NCBI GenBank assembly: GCA_031180825.1
Contig: JAPSLM010000018.1
Span: 1-51,635 of the forward strand
Source of the DNA: Paenibacillus sp.
GTDB taxonomy: Bacteria; Bacillota; Bacilli; Paenibacillales; NBRC-103111
Reading direction: 5' to 3'
DNA: 51,635 nt
Position numbers and translations under genes: made by a program. The notes beneath the pieces were generated by a model, which saw only the letters and a list, made by a program, of their open reading frames with translations, did no database searches and was not told where the DNA came from. Shown one piece after another: positions 20,195-30,078 of the stretch. Position 1 is the first letter of the stretch, and each line of letters opens with the position of its first letter.

Positions 20195-22090
20195 TTATTC
20201 GGCGCGGTCGTCCAGCGGGTAGAAGATCAGTTCGATCGGCAGCGCCGAGCCGGCCGGCGGACTGAATTCGATATCGAGCGAATCTTCTTTGCCCGTCGTT
20301 TTGGCCAAAATCTGCATTCCGTCAAATGCGGTCATCACGCCGGATTCAGGCGCCAAACGGATGTCGCCGTTAATTTTGAACGGTCCTTTGTATACGCCGC
20401 CTTTAGGCAAAAGCATGACCGCCATCTTCCGAGGTTTGTCGGCATGAATTTTATAGATGACGCCATAATTGCCGTCGTTCTTCACTTCCATTTTGCGCAT
20501 CGGATCGTAGCCCGGCTGGAACGGATCGGTAATTCCGTCGCCAATCTGGAGCCGGGACGGCTTCGTGAAGGAAGACGCATCGATGTTCCACGTTATCTCG
20601 GAAACCGGGAATGAGCCCCGTACGTGCCCCTCAAACGGAAGCAGCGGCAAAGTCAGCGAATTTTGGGAGATCTCGCGGTCGGCCACGAACGAGAACTGCA
20701 CTCTTCCATCCGTCTCGACGTCGTAGAACAAGTTAACGCCCTGATCCGGATAGAAGTCCGGCATTTGCTTGTAAATAAACGTTTGATGGGCCGGAATCGT
20801 AATCGTCTCGTTAATCTGATCGTTCATCAGAAAATCGACCGTCGCTTCGCTGCCGATCAAATTGGCGTACACCGAAGGCCACACTTCGCCTTTGTTCGTC
20901 GTTTTGATCGTTACCGGCTTGTCCGTCAAGTTTTTGGCGAGAATCGCCATGCTGACCTTTTCCTTCGTTCCGTTGATGTGATCGGCATACAGACGGGCTT
21001 TGCCTTCCACTTCGTCCTGGTACAAAATGCCCCGCTCCGTGAACGTCTCCGGGCTGTCGCTGACCAGCAGCTTGCGCGAACGATCCTCGCTCACCGTCTT
21101 CGCCAGCTGCGGCAGCTCCCAAAACGTGCCCCAGAGCATGCTCCAGTCCGTCTTAATAAAGGAGCCGGCCGGTTTCATGAAGATCGGATATTCAATCGCA
21201 CTCAGATAAGTATCGTTGCTGATGACCAGATTGCGGGTGTAGGCTTCGCTCTTATTGCCGTGAATATCCCATACGGTCAGTGTGACCGGATACGTCCCCG
21301 GCGTGAAAAAAGCTTCTTGCTTTCCGGTCCACTCATACCGCGCAATGCCTTCCGCATCCGGGTCGTAGCTCAAATCCACGTATTTGACCGGTTCCCCGAT
21401 CTTGTAGGTCGGTTTTGCAAACGTAAATTTCGCTACCGGATTCGAGTTGCCCCGGTTCGGATCGAAAATACCGGTCGGCGCCTTCACATGCAGCACTTCC
21501 ACGCGGCGCAGCTCGTTATTGTACGTGTACCTCGCTCCCATATAATCGGCCAGCCAAGTCAGTTTAATCATCAAGCGGCCGTTCACGATCGCGGCAACGT
21601 CGTCGAATTTCATCCAGTAGCCGTTAATCCAGACCGACTTGTTGTCGATATCGATCATAATGTTGTGGCTCGGCGTCACCATTTCGATCTGACGCGTCTT
21701 ATCGTTCCATTCGACCTTCATCCCCAACGCATCGCCCAAAAACTTGGCGGGCACGAACGTCTTGTCCTTCAGGATCGTCGCGGGCGCATCCAGCTTCACC
21801 TGCTTGCCGTTCAAGAAGGCTTCGGGCTTATCGATATACAGCAGCACATAAGTGGTTCCGGACGACATCGGCACTTCTTTCTCTCCAGTGGACGACGTCG
21901 GCGTCTCTTTCTCTGGGACAGACGTCGGCGGCGCTTTCTTTCCCGGGGCGGACGGCGTCTGCTCTTCTTTTCCTTGGGCAGGCGACTTCGGCGCTTCTTT
22001 CTCTGCGGCGGATGCCAGCGGCGCAATACCAAACGACAGCAGCATGGTCATCACCAGCAGAATGACCCATTCTTTCTTCAACGGCTTCAT
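20195..22090 (-). CDS. Secreted stalk-domain (copper amine oxidase N-like) protein
   Basis: A 631-residue exported protein. A signal peptide (KKEW, a hydrophobic core, then PLASAAE) is followed by a Pro/Thr/Ser/Lys linker of imperfect repeats such as EKEAPKSP and EKETPTSS (residues 27-75). Next come a copper amine oxidase N-terminal-like stalk domain (FLNGKQVKLDAPA, FVPAKFLGDALGMKVEW, VWINGYWM) and a PKD-like segment (GTYPVTLTVWDIHGNKS). The C-terminal 350 residues I do not recognise. Such stalk proteins are abundant in Paenibacillus and probably act in the cell wall. The start follows GAGGAG. Confidence 0.8.
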   Translation of the reverse strand: MKPLKKEWVILLVMTMLLSFGIAPLASAAEKEAPKSPAQGKEEQTPSAPGKKAPPTSVPEKETPTSSTGEKEVPMSSGTTYVLLYIDKPEAFLNGKQVKLDAPATILKDKTFVPAKFLGDALGMKVEWNDKTRQIEMVTPSHNIMIDIDNKSVWINGYWMKFDDVAAIVNGRLMIKLTWLADYMGARYTYNNELRRVEVLHVKAPTGIFDPNRGNSNPVAKFTFAKPTYKIGEPVKYVDLSYDPDAEGIARYEWTGKQEAFFTPGTYPVTLTVWDIHGNKSEAYTRNLVISNDTYLSAIEYPIFMKPAGSFIKTDWSMLWGTFWELPQLAKTVSEDRSRKLLVSDSPETFTERGILYQDEVEGKARLYADHINGTKEKVSMAILAKNLTDKPVTIKTTNKGEVWPSVYANLIGSEATVDFLMNDQINETITIPAHQTFIYKQMPDFYPDQGVNLFYDVETDGRVQFSFVADREISQNSLTLPLLPFEGHVRGSFPVSEITWNIDASSFTKPSRLQIGDGITDPFQPGYDPMRKMEVKNDGNYGVIYKIHADKPRKMAVMLLPKGGVYKGPFKINGDIRLAPESGVMTAFDGMQILAKTTGKEDSLDIEFSPPAGSALPIELIFYPLDDRAE

Positions 22091-22243
22091 TCCCTCTACT
22101 CCTCTTTCTGCGCTTCTAAGTGGTGCCCGATACAAGAAAAAACCTTTTCCGGTTCAAAGACACGTCAATTTAGACGCACCAGCCCAAAAAAGGTTGCGCT
22201 TTTATTAAGGGAATGATATGTGACAAAATAAGGAACGGCGCAA

Positions 22244-22269
22244 AGAAAAAAGCTTCCGAATCGGAAGCC
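22244..22269 (-). terminator. Terminator behind the HPr-like gene
   Basis: On the minus strand GCTTCCGA pairs with TCGGAAGC and TTTTTTC follows. Confidence 0.85.
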
Positions 22270-22279
22270 TTGTGGCGGT

Positions 22280-22549
22280 TTATTGGTTTTCCAGCTCTTC
22301 CTTGCTGACCAATGCGACTAAAGCGTTTACAGCCTGTTCGGCGTCCGAACCTTCTGCACTTATGTGAACTTCGGTTCCTGTGCTGATAGCCAAACTCATA
22401 ATGCCCATAATACTTTTGGCGTTGACCTTCTTCTCGTCCTTCTCCACAAAAATTTCCGAAGAAAACTTATTCGCTTCCTGCACGAAAAGCGCTGCCGGTC
22501 TGGCGTGAAGGCCTGTTTTCAACTTGACGACTACTGGGCGTCTCGACAT
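22280..22549 (-). CDS. HPr-family phosphocarrier protein at the crh locus
   Basis: An 89-residue protein with the phosphorylatable His15 (TGLHARPAALFV) and the regulatory Ser46 (NAKSIMGIMSL) that HprK modifies. In Bacillus subtilis the gene at this place, behind whiA, is crh, whose product has Gln15 and cannot carry PTS phosphate. Here the His is present, so the protein may act both as a PTS carrier and as a CcpA corepressor. ptsH or crh would both be defensible names, so I leave the symbol empty. It starts at MSRRPVVVK. hprK and ppaX for the Ser46 cycle are 18 kb away in this window. Confidence 0.9.
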   Translation of the reverse strand: MSRRPVVVKLKTGLHARPAALFVQEANKFSSEIFVEKDEKKVNAKSIMGIMSLAISTGTEVHISAEGSDAEQAVNALVALVSKEELENQ

Positions 22550-22732
22550 GCAACCAATACCCCCTACAATACTTTGAATTCCTAAAAATAAGGAAGGGCA
22601 TAACGCCCTCAGCGTAAACGAATACATCGTCCTGCAGGACACATACAAACGGGTTACCAACGATTCCGGCTTTGAAGTGCAATCTGGAGGATCGTCTATC
22701 CGAAACCGATTTAAAAAAGCGATTTTTCAAAC

Positions 22733-22741
22733 ATTATATCA
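22733..22741 (-). promoter_or_regulatory. Extended -10 promoter of the HPr-like gene
   Basis: The minus strand reads TGATATAAT, an extended -10 box, about 190 bases before the start; the -35 box is weak. It suggests transcription separate from whiA. Confidence 0.55.
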
Positions 22742-22808
22742 TTTTTCGGCAGTTTGCACTAGAATTATTGCAAATTTACACAAAAAATCTATAATTGGCC
22801 GATTCTAC

Positions 22809-23738
22809 TCACGATTTCCGCAGCTTTTCGGCCAATTCATCGATCTTGCGCAGCCGATGGTTTACCCCGGATTTGCTTACTTTGCCTTTCAGCAGATCTC
22901 CGACCTCTTTGAGGTTCATATCCGGATGTTTGAGCCGGATCTCCGCCACTTCCCGCAGCTTGTCGGGCAAGTTGTCGAGCCCCACTTCCTTCTGCAGCAG
23001 CCGGATGTTGTCGATCTGCCGGACAGCGGCGCCGATCGTTTTGTTCAGATTGGCGGTTTCGCAGTTGACGAGGCGGTTCACAGAATTGCGCATATCCTTC
23101 ATAATCCGGACGTCCTCGAACCGGAGCAGCGCTTGGTGAGCGCCGATCAGGCTTAGAAACTCGATGATCCTCTCGCCTTCCTTGATGTAGAGAACGAAGC
23201 CCTTTTTCCGCTCGATGCATCTGGCGTTCAGGTCGAACTCGTTGGCCAGCCGCACCAGCGCTTGACAGTGCTCCTCATACATCGAATAAATCTCCAGATG
23301 GTATGACGATCCCTCCGGATTGTTCACCGAGCCGCCTGCAAGAAAAGCCCCGCGCAAGTAAGCGCGCTTGCAGCAGCTGCGTTTAATAATTTCCGGCTCG
23401 ATGCCCGGAGTGAACAAAAACCCTTCGGAGACGATGTGCAGCTCCGACAGGAGATCCTGCACTTGATTCGGTACGCGCACGATGTACACGTTGTTTTTTT
23501 TGAGCCGCATTTTCTTGCGGACGAGCAGCTCGGTATGCACCTTGAACGATTTTTTAAGCAGCGAATAAATGCGTCTGGCAATCGCGGCGTTCTCCGTCGA
23601 AATATCGAGGACGATCTTCTGGCTGGTCAACTGCACAGCCCCGTTCATGCGGATGAGAGCGGACAGCTCCGCTTTCTCGCAGCAGCGCTCCGACTCCATC
23701 ATAGTCAGCTCTTTTTTCGTCTGGGCGGCGAAGGACAT
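22809..23738 (-). CDS. whiA: DNA-binding protein WhiA
   Basis: A 309-residue protein with an N-terminal LAGLIDADG-like domain ([29 protein letters not shown]) and a C-terminal HTH ([20 protein letters not shown]). In Bacillus it affects cell division and chromosome segregation; in actinomycetes it is a sporulation regulator. It starts at MSFAAQTKK behind GAGGTGA; a GTG three codons upstream overlaps the SD. It is packed tightly behind yvcK in the conserved rapZ-yvcK-whiA order. Confidence 0.96.
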   Translation of the reverse strand: MSFAAQTKKELTMMESERCCEKAELSALIRMNGAVQLTSQKIVLDISTENAAIARRIYSLLKKSFKVHTELLVRKKMRLKKNNVYIVRVPNQVQDLLSELHIVSEGFLFTPGIEPEIIKRSCCKRAYLRGAFLAGGSVNNPEGSSYHLEIYSMYEEHCQALVRLANEFDLNARCIERKKGFVLYIKEGERIIEFLSLIGAHQALLRFEDVRIMKDMRNSVNRLVNCETANLNKTIGAAVRQIDNIRLLQKEVGLDNLPDKLREVAEIRLKHPDMNLKEVGDLLKGKVSKSGVNHRLRKIDELAEKLRKS

Positions 23739-23743
23739 GGGAA

Positions 23744-24733
23744 TCACCTCTTCTTGAACATCCAGCTCTCCACCAATTGATAAATATGTTGACTCAGCTT
23801 CTCTGCGTCATGACGCAGATAGGTCCGGAATAGAACGAGCTGGTCGGCAATGACCTTATATCCTTGCTTGGTCACTTCGTCCAAATCGAGCGAAACGATT
23901 TTGGCCCCCTGCTCGGCGTATTTGCTCTGCACCTGCTCCGGAATATCCCCGTTATTTACAATCACGTAATCGAACAGCTCGCTGCCGACGTGGTCGCGCA
24001 CCGCTTTGAGATGGTCGCTGACCTTGTAATCGTCGGTTTCACCCGGCTGCGTCATCACGTTGCAAATAAAAATTTTGAGCGCATTCGACTCGATGATCGT
24101 TTGCGCGATTTCCGGCACCAGCAGATTGGGCAATATGCTCGTATACAAGCTTCCAGGACCGACCAGAATCGCGTCCGCCTCCCGCAGCGCCTCCAGCGCC
24201 TCGGGGAGCGCCCGCACGTCCTTCGGCTCGATAGACACCCGGTGTATGACGCCTCTTGCCTTCGGGATGTTGGACTCCCCCTCGACAATCGAGCCGTCCT
24301 CCATCAGCGCCCGCAGCACGATCGAGTGGTCGGAAGCCGGAAGAACGCGCCCCCGCACGGCCAGCACCCGGCTTAGCTCGCGCACGCCGGTGACAAAATC
24401 GCCGGTAATGTCGCACATGGCTGCCAACATTAGGTTACCCAAACTATGGCCTGCCAATCCGTTGCCTTTGTCAAAACGGTAATCGAGCAGCTGGCCGAGC
24501 AGCGGCTCCACGTCCGCCAGCGCAGACAGGACGTTGCGGATGTCGCCCGGCGGAATCATTTCCAGCTCCGACCGCAGGATGCCGGAGCTTCCCCCGTCGT
24601 CGGCTACGGTGACGATCGCCGTAATTTCCACAGGCTTATGCTTTAACCCGCGGAGCATAACCGACAACCCGGTCCCTCCGCCGATCACGACGATGCGCGG
24701 AATGTACGTTTCCCTCTCCCGGTCAAACGTCAT
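23744..24733 (-). CDS. yvcK: YvcK-family gluconeogenesis/cell shape factor
   Basis: A 329-residue cytoplasmic protein of the CofD-like fold, with the glycine-rich [26 protein letters not shown] and PPGDIRNVL motifs that bind UDP-sugars in Bacillus YvcK. It is needed for growth on gluconeogenic carbon and for cell wall synthesis. The ATG overlaps the rapZ stop (ATGA), so the two are translationally coupled. Confidence 0.95.
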   Translation of the reverse strand: MTFDRERETYIPRIVVIGGGTGLSVMLRGLKHKPVEITAIVTVADDGGSSGILRSELEMIPPGDIRNVLSALADVEPLLGQLLDYRFDKGNGLAGHSLGNLMLAAMCDITGDFVTGVRELSRVLAVRGRVLPASDHSIVLRALMEDGSIVEGESNIPKARGVIHRVSIEPKDVRALPEALEALREADAILVGPGSLYTSILPNLLVPEIAQTIIESNALKIFICNVMTQPGETDDYKVSDHLKAVRDHVGSELFDYVIVNNGDIPEQVQSKYAEQGAKIVSLDLDEVTKQGYKVIADQLVLFRTYLRHDAEKLSQHIYQLVESWMFKKR

Positions 24734-25629
24734 TTCCTCACCTCAACCCGGTCGCGTTCGGAATCGCGGTGGCTGACCCGAACGACCTCCGTTTCGCTAT
24801 TGCCCATCATTTTGCCGAGATACTCGGCAATCGCCACCGAACGGTGTTTTCCGCCCGTACAGCCGATGCCGATGACGATCTGGCTTTTGCCTTCTTTCTT
24901 GTACTGGGGAACGAGAAAGTGGAGCATGTCAAGCAGCTTCGCGAGAAACTCCTGCGTTTCGGTCCATTTCATGACATATTCGTACACATCCGGGTCCTGC
25001 CCGGTATTGGGGCGAAGATGGTCCACATAATGCGGATTCGGCAAGAAGCGGACGTCGAAAATAAGATCCGCGTCGATCGGAATACCGTACTTAAAACCGA
25101 ACGACATGACGTTGATCGAAATACCGCTGTTTTCAAGGTTGGTGAACCGGGATATGATTTTTTCCTTCAACTGGGCCGGCTTCAGGTTGGATGTATCGAT
25201 CACCTGCGTTGCCAGACCTTTGAGCTCCTCCAGCAGCTTGCGCTCCTGCTGAATCCCTTCCAGCGGGGCGCCCGTCCGGGCCAGCGGGTGCTTGCGCCGG
25301 CTTTCTTTATAACGCTGCACCAGCGCCGAATCCGTCGCGTCGAGGAACAAAATCTCGTGCGTCAGCGTATAGTTCTCGCTCAAGTAGCGCAGCGATTCGG
25401 ACAGCGAAGTGAAAAACTCTCTCCCCCGCAGGTCGATGACCAGCGCAACTTTACCGATCCGGCCCTTGGACTGCTCGATCAGCTCGGCAAATTTGGGAAT
25501 CAACACCGGAGGAAGGTTATCCACGCAAAAAAAGCCCAAATCTTCCAAGCTCTGCACCGCAATCGTCTTGCCGGCTCCGGACATGCCCGTAATGATGACC
25601 AGCTTTCCGAGAGTTTGCATATCTTCCAT
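24730..25629 (-). CDS. rapZ: RapZ/YvcJ nucleotide-binding protein
   Basis: A 299-residue P-loop protein with Walker A GMSGAGKT near residue 15 and the C-terminal conserved [14 protein letters not shown]. Enterobacterial RapZ adapts RNase E to small RNAs for GlmS control; in Bacillus the homologue YvcJ hydrolyses GTP and affects competence. The start follows AGGAGGAG. It is the first gene of the rapZ-yvcK-whiA block. Confidence 0.95.
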   Translation of the reverse strand: MEDMQTLGKLVIITGMSGAGKTIAVQSLEDLGFFCVDNLPPVLIPKFAELIEQSKGRIGKVALVIDLRGREFFTSLSESLRYLSENYTLTHEILFLDATDSALVQRYKESRRKHPLARTGAPLEGIQQERKLLEELKGLATQVIDTSNLKPAQLKEKIISRFTNLENSGISINVMSFGFKYGIPIDADLIFDVRFLPNPHYVDHLRPNTGQDPDVYEYVMKWTETQEFLAKLLDMLHFLVPQYKKEGKSQIVIGIGCTGGKHRSVAIAEYLGKMMGNSETEVVRVSHRDSERDRVEVRK

Positions 25630-25688
25630 GGCTGCTCCTCCTGAGGACGCTCGGAGATCCGGTATATGGCTAGCGCGTCAGTAAAGGC

Positions 25689-25737
25689 CCTCCGGGTCCT
25701 GTTTAAATCCACGATTTAAAAGGGACCACGTAAACTC
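25689..25737 (-). repeat. Structured intergenic repeat, copy C
   Basis: On the minus strand the order is flank GAGTTTACGT, outer arm GGTCC, CT, inner stem TTTAAAT, a five-base loop, ATTTAAA, CA, outer arm GGACC, then CGGAGG. It is the shortest of the three copies. It lies between glucokinase and rapZ. Confidence 0.75.
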
Positions 25738-25808
25738 TACGGGCTCTTCACCGCCGCTTTGCCCCCCGGATTCCTCGCTAGTATATATCGGTTGGCGCTT
25801 TGAAAGTT

Positions 25809-25824
25809 ATCGCGCCGATTGTTT
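25809..25824. repeat. Short repeat shared with the hisH-hisA gap
   Basis: ATCGCGCCGATTGTTT here and ATCGCGCCGATCGTTT at 34311-34326 differ at one base. Both are followed within 20 bases by a GCCCGG...CCGG hairpin. The function is unknown. Confidence 0.4.
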
Positions 25825-25917
25825 ATACGTGAGAATGCGGCCCGGGTTTCCGGGCTCCAGCGGGTGCCGGACCGATGCGCAGGCTCCGCGAGCCATGCAG
25901 ATCCGTCAGTCCGCCTA

Positions 25918-26868
25918 TTAGCTGTGCAGGTTGAGGCCTGCGGCGCCGACAACGCCGGCATCGTTGCCGAGAACGGCAGGAACGATGTCCACGCCTTCCT
26001 TGGCCGTTTCCTGCGCATGCTCGTTATAGTATTTGCGGATCGCATCGAACAGGATGTCGCCTGCCTTCGATACACCGCCACCCACGATAAAGCGCTGCGG
26101 GTTCAGAACGACGGAAATCGCCGCCATCGATTTGCCGAGATACAGCGCGGCGCGGTTAATGATCCGCAGCGCCGTTTCGTCGCCCGTTTTGGCCGCGTCA
26201 AACACATCTTTCGCCATAATGTTCTCAACAAGCGCCAGAGACGTATGCTCGCCCCGTTCCACGGCTTCTTTGGCCATGCGGATAATACCTGTCGCCGACG
26301 ACACGGTCTCCAGGCAGCCTTTCTTGCCGCAGCCGCATTCGATCGCTTCCAGGTCGGGCACGACAACCATGTGGCCGAGCTCCCCGGCCATGCCGTTATA
26401 GCCCTGATAAATGCGGCCGTGGATGATGACCCCGCCGCCTACCCCGGTGCCCAGCGTGTAGCAGACAACATTCGGGATGCCGGCGCCTGCCCCGCTCCAC
26501 GCTTCCCCGAGCGCAGCGACGTTGGCGTCGTTATCGATTTTGACCGTTTTGCCAAGCTTTTCTTCCAGAATCTTCTTGACCGGCACGTTGCGCCAGCCCA
26601 GGTTGGGCGACAGCTTGATGAAGCCTTCGGGAATATCCATGAACCCGGCGATTCCCGCACCGATGCCGGCGACTTGCTCCCATTCGTAGGGAGATTCGTC
26701 AACCAGCTTACGCACATACTGCGCGATATTTTCCAGTACTACCTCTGCGCCATGTTCGGTACCGGTCGGGCCTTCGTACGTTTGCAGCAGCTTGCCCTGC
26801 TCGTCGCACAATCCGACTTTAATCGCGGTTCCTCCCAGATCGACTCCTACATAAACACGTTCTCCCAT
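25918..26868 (-). CDS. glcK: ROK-family glucokinase
   Basis: A 316-residue cytoplasmic sugar kinase. It has the ATP-binding GVDLGGTAIKVGL, the catalytic Asp in IDNDANVAALGEAW, and the ROK zinc motif ECGCGKKGCLET near residue 175. It phosphorylates glucose to glucose 6-phosphate, feeding the glycolytic operon nearby. It is probably monocistronic, with its own sigma-A promoter at 26920-26948. Confidence 0.93.
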   Translation of the reverse strand: MGERVYVGVDLGGTAIKVGLCDEQGKLLQTYEGPTGTEHGAEVVLENIAQYVRKLVDESPYEWEQVAGIGAGIAGFMDIPEGFIKLSPNLGWRNVPVKKILEEKLGKTVKIDNDANVAALGEAWSGAGAGIPNVVCYTLGTGVGGGVIIHGRIYQGYNGMAGELGHMVVVPDLEAIECGCGKKGCLETVSSATGIIRMAKEAVERGEHTSLALVENIMAKDVFDAAKTGDETALRIINRAALYLGKSMAAISVVLNPQRFIVGGGVSKAGDILFDAIRKYYNEHAQETAKEGVDIVPAVLGNDAGVVGAAGLNLHS

Positions 26869-26919
26869 ACCTGTCGAATCACCTCGTACCCTATCCGTTA
26901 TCTATAAGCTCCTGTTCCA

Positions 26920-26948
26920 ACTATAAGCCAACCTACCTAGAAGGTCAA
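26920..26948 (-). promoter_or_regulatory. Sigma-A promoter of glucokinase
   Basis: TTGACC (26943-26948) and TATAGT (26920-26925) on the minus strand are 17 bases apart, about 50 bases before the start codon. Confidence 0.75.
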
Positions 26949-27057
26949 GATTAGCCAAGGGGAAGCTCAGGACTCCTCCGGGAGTGTGTCGAGAAAGTGT
27001 CAATGACCGCTTTCCCGCCGCCTAATCCCGGATAAACGCCCCGCTGAAGCTTCGTAC

Positions 27058-27135
27058 GGAAGGTTATTTTTTAGATATAGAATTTATAAGTTATCAGCGG
27101 AGCTGATTGAATTCTATATCGCAGGAAAAACTTCC
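27058..27135. repeat. Long intergenic hairpin upstream of glucokinase
   Basis: GATATAGAATT (27074-27084) pairs with AATTCTATATC (27110-27120). Outside it GGAAG (27058-27062) pairs with CTTCC (27131-27135), helped by a T run facing an A run. Inside, ATCAGC pairs with GCTGAT. The rest of the 370-base gap shows only the glucokinase promoter and a trxB terminator. There is a loose likeness to the hairpin at 51367-51425. Confidence 0.65.
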
Positions 27136-27196
27136 ACTAAAACATGAATGTATCTTCCTCGAAAAGGCTTCGATAAGAAGTTTTTCTTATAAGCAT

Positions 27197-27230
27197 GAAA
27201 AAGGCGCAGAACGCAGGGTTCCACGCCTGA
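27197..27230 (-). terminator. Probable trxB terminator
   Basis: On the minus strand GGCG and AAC pair with GTT and CGCC, followed by TTTTTC. The hairpin is imperfect. Confidence 0.5.
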
Positions 27231-27239
27231 ATGGCGTTG

Positions 27240-28187
27240 TTACAGAGACTTGCTCCAGTCATGTACCATATGCCCTTCCAGGAACTTCTCGCAGTCGAGC
27301 GCCGCCATGCAGCCGCTGCCGGCCGCCGTAATCGCCTGGCGGTATTTGCTGTCCTGCACGTCGCCGCAGGCAAAGACGCCTTCCACGTTGGTCAAGGACG
27401 TTCCCGGCTTGACCAAAATGTAACCGACTTCGTCCGTGGCGATTTGCCCGCCGAGGAAGTCCGTGTTCGGTTTGTGGCCGATCGCCACAAAAATGCCGTC
27501 GGTTTCGAGAATTTCCTCTTCGCCGGTCTCGTTGTTTTTCACCTTCAAGCCGGTCACGCCCTTATCCCCGGAAATAACTTCCAGAGGCGTGCGGTTCAGG
27601 CTCCATGTAATTTTCTCGTTTTGGCGCGCACGCTCCTGCATGATCTTCGAGGCACGCAGCTCGTTTCTGCGGTGCACCAAGCGCACTTCCGTCGCGAAAC
27701 GGGTCAGGAAGTTCGCTTCCTCCATGGCCGAGTCGCCGCCGCCCACAACAATAATCTTCTTGCTGCGGAAGAAGAAGCCGTCGCACGTTGCGCAGGTGCT
27801 GACGCCGCGGCCGATGCTTTCCTTCTCGTTCTTAATGCCGAGCAGCTTCGCCGAGGCACCGGTCGAAATGATAAGCGATTCGGATTCGATATCGCCAAGG
27901 CCTTCCACATTCAGCTTGAACGGACGCTTGGACAGATCGACCTTGTTGACCCAGCCGGTTTTGAATTCGGCTCCGAAACGCTCCGCTTGTTTCCGCATAT
28001 TATCCATAAGCTCCGGACCCATGATCCCTTCGGGGAACCCGGGGAAGTTCTCGACTTCGGTGGTCGTCGTCAACTGTCCGCCTGGCTCCGGTCCTTCGAT
28101 AACGAGCGGGTTCAGGTTGGCGCGGGCCAAATAAATGGCAGCCGTGAGTCCCGCCGGACCGGTACCGATTACGATCGATTTGTACAT
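27240..28187 (-). CDS. trxB: Thioredoxin reductase
   Basis: A 315-residue FAD/NADPH enzyme that keeps thioredoxin reduced, including the thioredoxin that recycles ArsC. It has the FAD motif GTGPAGLTAAIYLARA, the redox-active CATC in STCATCDGFF, the NADPH motif VGGGDSAMEEA with HRR, and the C-terminal GVFACGDVQD. The start follows AGGAGG. It lies just behind the TPR gene, as in Bacillus (yvcD-trxB). Confidence 0.97.
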   Translation of the reverse strand: MYKSIVIGTGPAGLTAAIYLARANLNPLVIEGPEPGGQLTTTTEVENFPGFPEGIMGPELMDNMRKQAERFGAEFKTGWVNKVDLSKRPFKLNVEGLGDIESESLIISTGASAKLLGIKNEKESIGRGVSTCATCDGFFFRSKKIIVVGGGDSAMEEANFLTRFATEVRLVHRRNELRASKIMQERARQNEKITWSLNRTPLEVISGDKGVTGLKVKNNETGEEEILETDGIFVAIGHKPNTDFLGGQIATDEVGYILVKPGTSLTNVEGVFACGDVQDSKYRQAITAAGSGCMAALDCEKFLEGHMVHDWSKSL

Positions 28188-28223
28188 AGAGGTTCCTCCT
28201 ATCGTATCTTCCTAATCTCTATA

Positions 28224-29972
28224 TTAAGATTGAGACTCCATGCCGGTCAATTTTTTGAAAATGGCATCCATTTTCTCCTTTAAACCGCAAGCTTCATCGA
28301 TCAGCTTCGCGTTCTTGCTCACCGTCGCAACCGATACCCCGTAACGCTGCGCCGCCTCGTGGTAACTGATCGGACGGCGGTGCATCTTTGCCGTCAAATA
28401 TTCAAGCGCGGCCGCCCAGCCTTCGATCTTGGTCATCTTGGGCACGTTCGGAAACACCCGCGATAAATATTCTACCCAAAGCGTCTGCAAATCGTACTGC
28501 TGCACCATATCGTAACGCCGGGCCATGTGGCGAAGCGCCGTTTCCATGACGGTCTGCCACTTGCTCTCCCACACGGGAAGCCCGGGGGAGAACGGCGATG
28601 GCTCAACCGTCGTCCGCTTGCCGTTCAGCACGGCCGTCAGCGGTTCCTTTATCCCGATGCTGCGCAGCACGAAGATGGCCACTTGCTTCAAATAATCGTC
28701 CTCGTCCGGCAGCATGATAAATTCCGTGAGCGCGTCCTTCACTTCGTCGTCCGCAATCAGGCCAAACGCTTGGATGACCTGAAGCTTCGTATCTCCGTCG
28801 CCATGACGCAGCGCCCAGAAGAACGACGAACGGACAAGCGGATCACGCTTCATATGCTCCGGAAGACCGCCCTCGGCGCGCTCCAGCCCGCGAAATTGTT
28901 CCTCGAACGGCAGATGGTAGTGATAGCTGACTGAAGGTTTTCTTGCTTCCTCCCGGTGCTTATCCAGCAAATTCATATAAAACTTCGGGATTTCCGAGCC
29001 CGGATCGAATTTCTCCGCCTGCTTCCACTGCCGCTGCGCTTCTTCATACCGCCCCGTATTGTAAGCGGCTACGGCAGTATAATGGAACAGACAGGGGTCA
29101 AGAGCCGCCTCGCCCGTTTTCAACAGCCGCTTGAACAGACGGAACGCTTTCTCATGCTCGTTTAAGATCCCCATCGTCGTGGCTAGCTTAAATACGTGGT
29201 CCTGATGGAACGGATACGTTTTGCGCAGCACCTCAAGCAATTCTTCCAGGCTCTCCCTGTCGCCGAAATGCTGATAAAAGATCGCCAGGTTACAGAGCGC
29301 ATGCAAATTGCCGGGCTCCATCTCCAGCACCTGCCGGATCATGTCGACCGACTTGTCGAAATGTCCCATATAATAGTATGCCAAGGCCAAATTGTTGCGC
29401 GCAGCCATAAAATCGGTATGCTTGCTAATAATATTTTCCAACAGGCGAACCGCTTCGGAGAACTTTCCCTCCTCCAGCATCGAGCGCGCCCGGTCGTGAT
29501 CGAACAAGCCTTCCCGGCTCTTGATCGTAGACAGCTTCGCAGGGCGGTCCAGCTCGTAGCTGAGCAGCTCCATCATTTCCTCGGATTCCTCCAGAAACTG
29601 TCCGGTCGGATCGTTCTCAAGGTAATGAATGATTGCTTTTTCCGCCGACTCGTAATTTTCCATATTGGCGAAATTGTTCGCCATATAGAAGTAGCATTCC
29701 GTCATCGTCGGATCGATCCGGTCCAGTACGTGCTGCAAAATGCGGTTGGATTCCTCGTAATTTCCCATCTCGGACAGCAGTCCGGCCAAGTTGCAGTGAT
29801 TGACCGGATTTTCCGGCTCGTACTCGGCTGCACGACGAAAATATTTCAATGCCTTATCATAATGATAACGGTCCAAGGACTGAACGGCTTTTTCGAAAAA
29901 GAACGTGGCATCCATTTTCATCGGTACGACATTGGTGCTGGGTTTCGGCAGCACACGTTTTTTCTTCTCCAT
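28224..29972 (-). CDS. TPR-repeat protein with C-terminal HTH-like segment (YvcD-like)
   Basis: A 582-residue soluble protein. The first 330 residues form tandem tetratricopeptide repeats (for instance FRRAAEYEPENPVNHCNLAG, and AARNNLALAYYYMGHFDKSV). A helical middle part follows, then a C-terminal segment, ISYHEAAQRYGVSVATVSKNAKLIDEA, that reads as a helix-turn-helix. It occupies the place of Bacillus yvcD, next to trxB and the his genes. TPRs suggest protein partners and the HTH suggests nucleic acid binding; the role is unknown. Confidence 0.75.
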   Translation of the reverse strand: MEKKKRVLPKPSTNVVPMKMDATFFFEKAVQSLDRYHYDKALKYFRRAAEYEPENPVNHCNLAGLLSEMGNYEESNRILQHVLDRIDPTMTECYFYMANNFANMENYESAEKAIIHYLENDPTGQFLEESEEMMELLSYELDRPAKLSTIKSREGLFDHDRARSMLEEGKFSEAVRLLENIISKHTDFMAARNNLALAYYYMGHFDKSVDMIRQVLEMEPGNLHALCNLAIFYQHFGDRESLEELLEVLRKTYPFHQDHVFKLATTMGILNEHEKAFRLFKRLLKTGEAALDPCLFHYTAVAAYNTGRYEEAQRQWKQAEKFDPGSEIPKFYMNLLDKHREEARKPSVSYHYHLPFEEQFRGLERAEGGLPEHMKRDPLVRSSFFWALRHGDGDTKLQVIQAFGLIADDEVKDALTEFIMLPDEDDYLKQVAIFVLRSIGIKEPLTAVLNGKRTTVEPSPFSPGLPVWESKWQTVMETALRHMARRYDMVQQYDLQTLWVEYLSRVFPNVPKMTKIEGWAAALEYLTAKMHRRPISYHEAAQRYGVSVATVSKNAKLIDEACGLKEKMDAIFKKLTGMESQS

Positions 29973-30078
29973 AATTCAGGCACCTCCGTGACCCGTCCGG
30001 AATTACATGAGAAACCCGCCTGTGCATTCAGAGCTTCATTTCTACATCGCCGGAGTAATAATGATTCCTAAGTATAAC

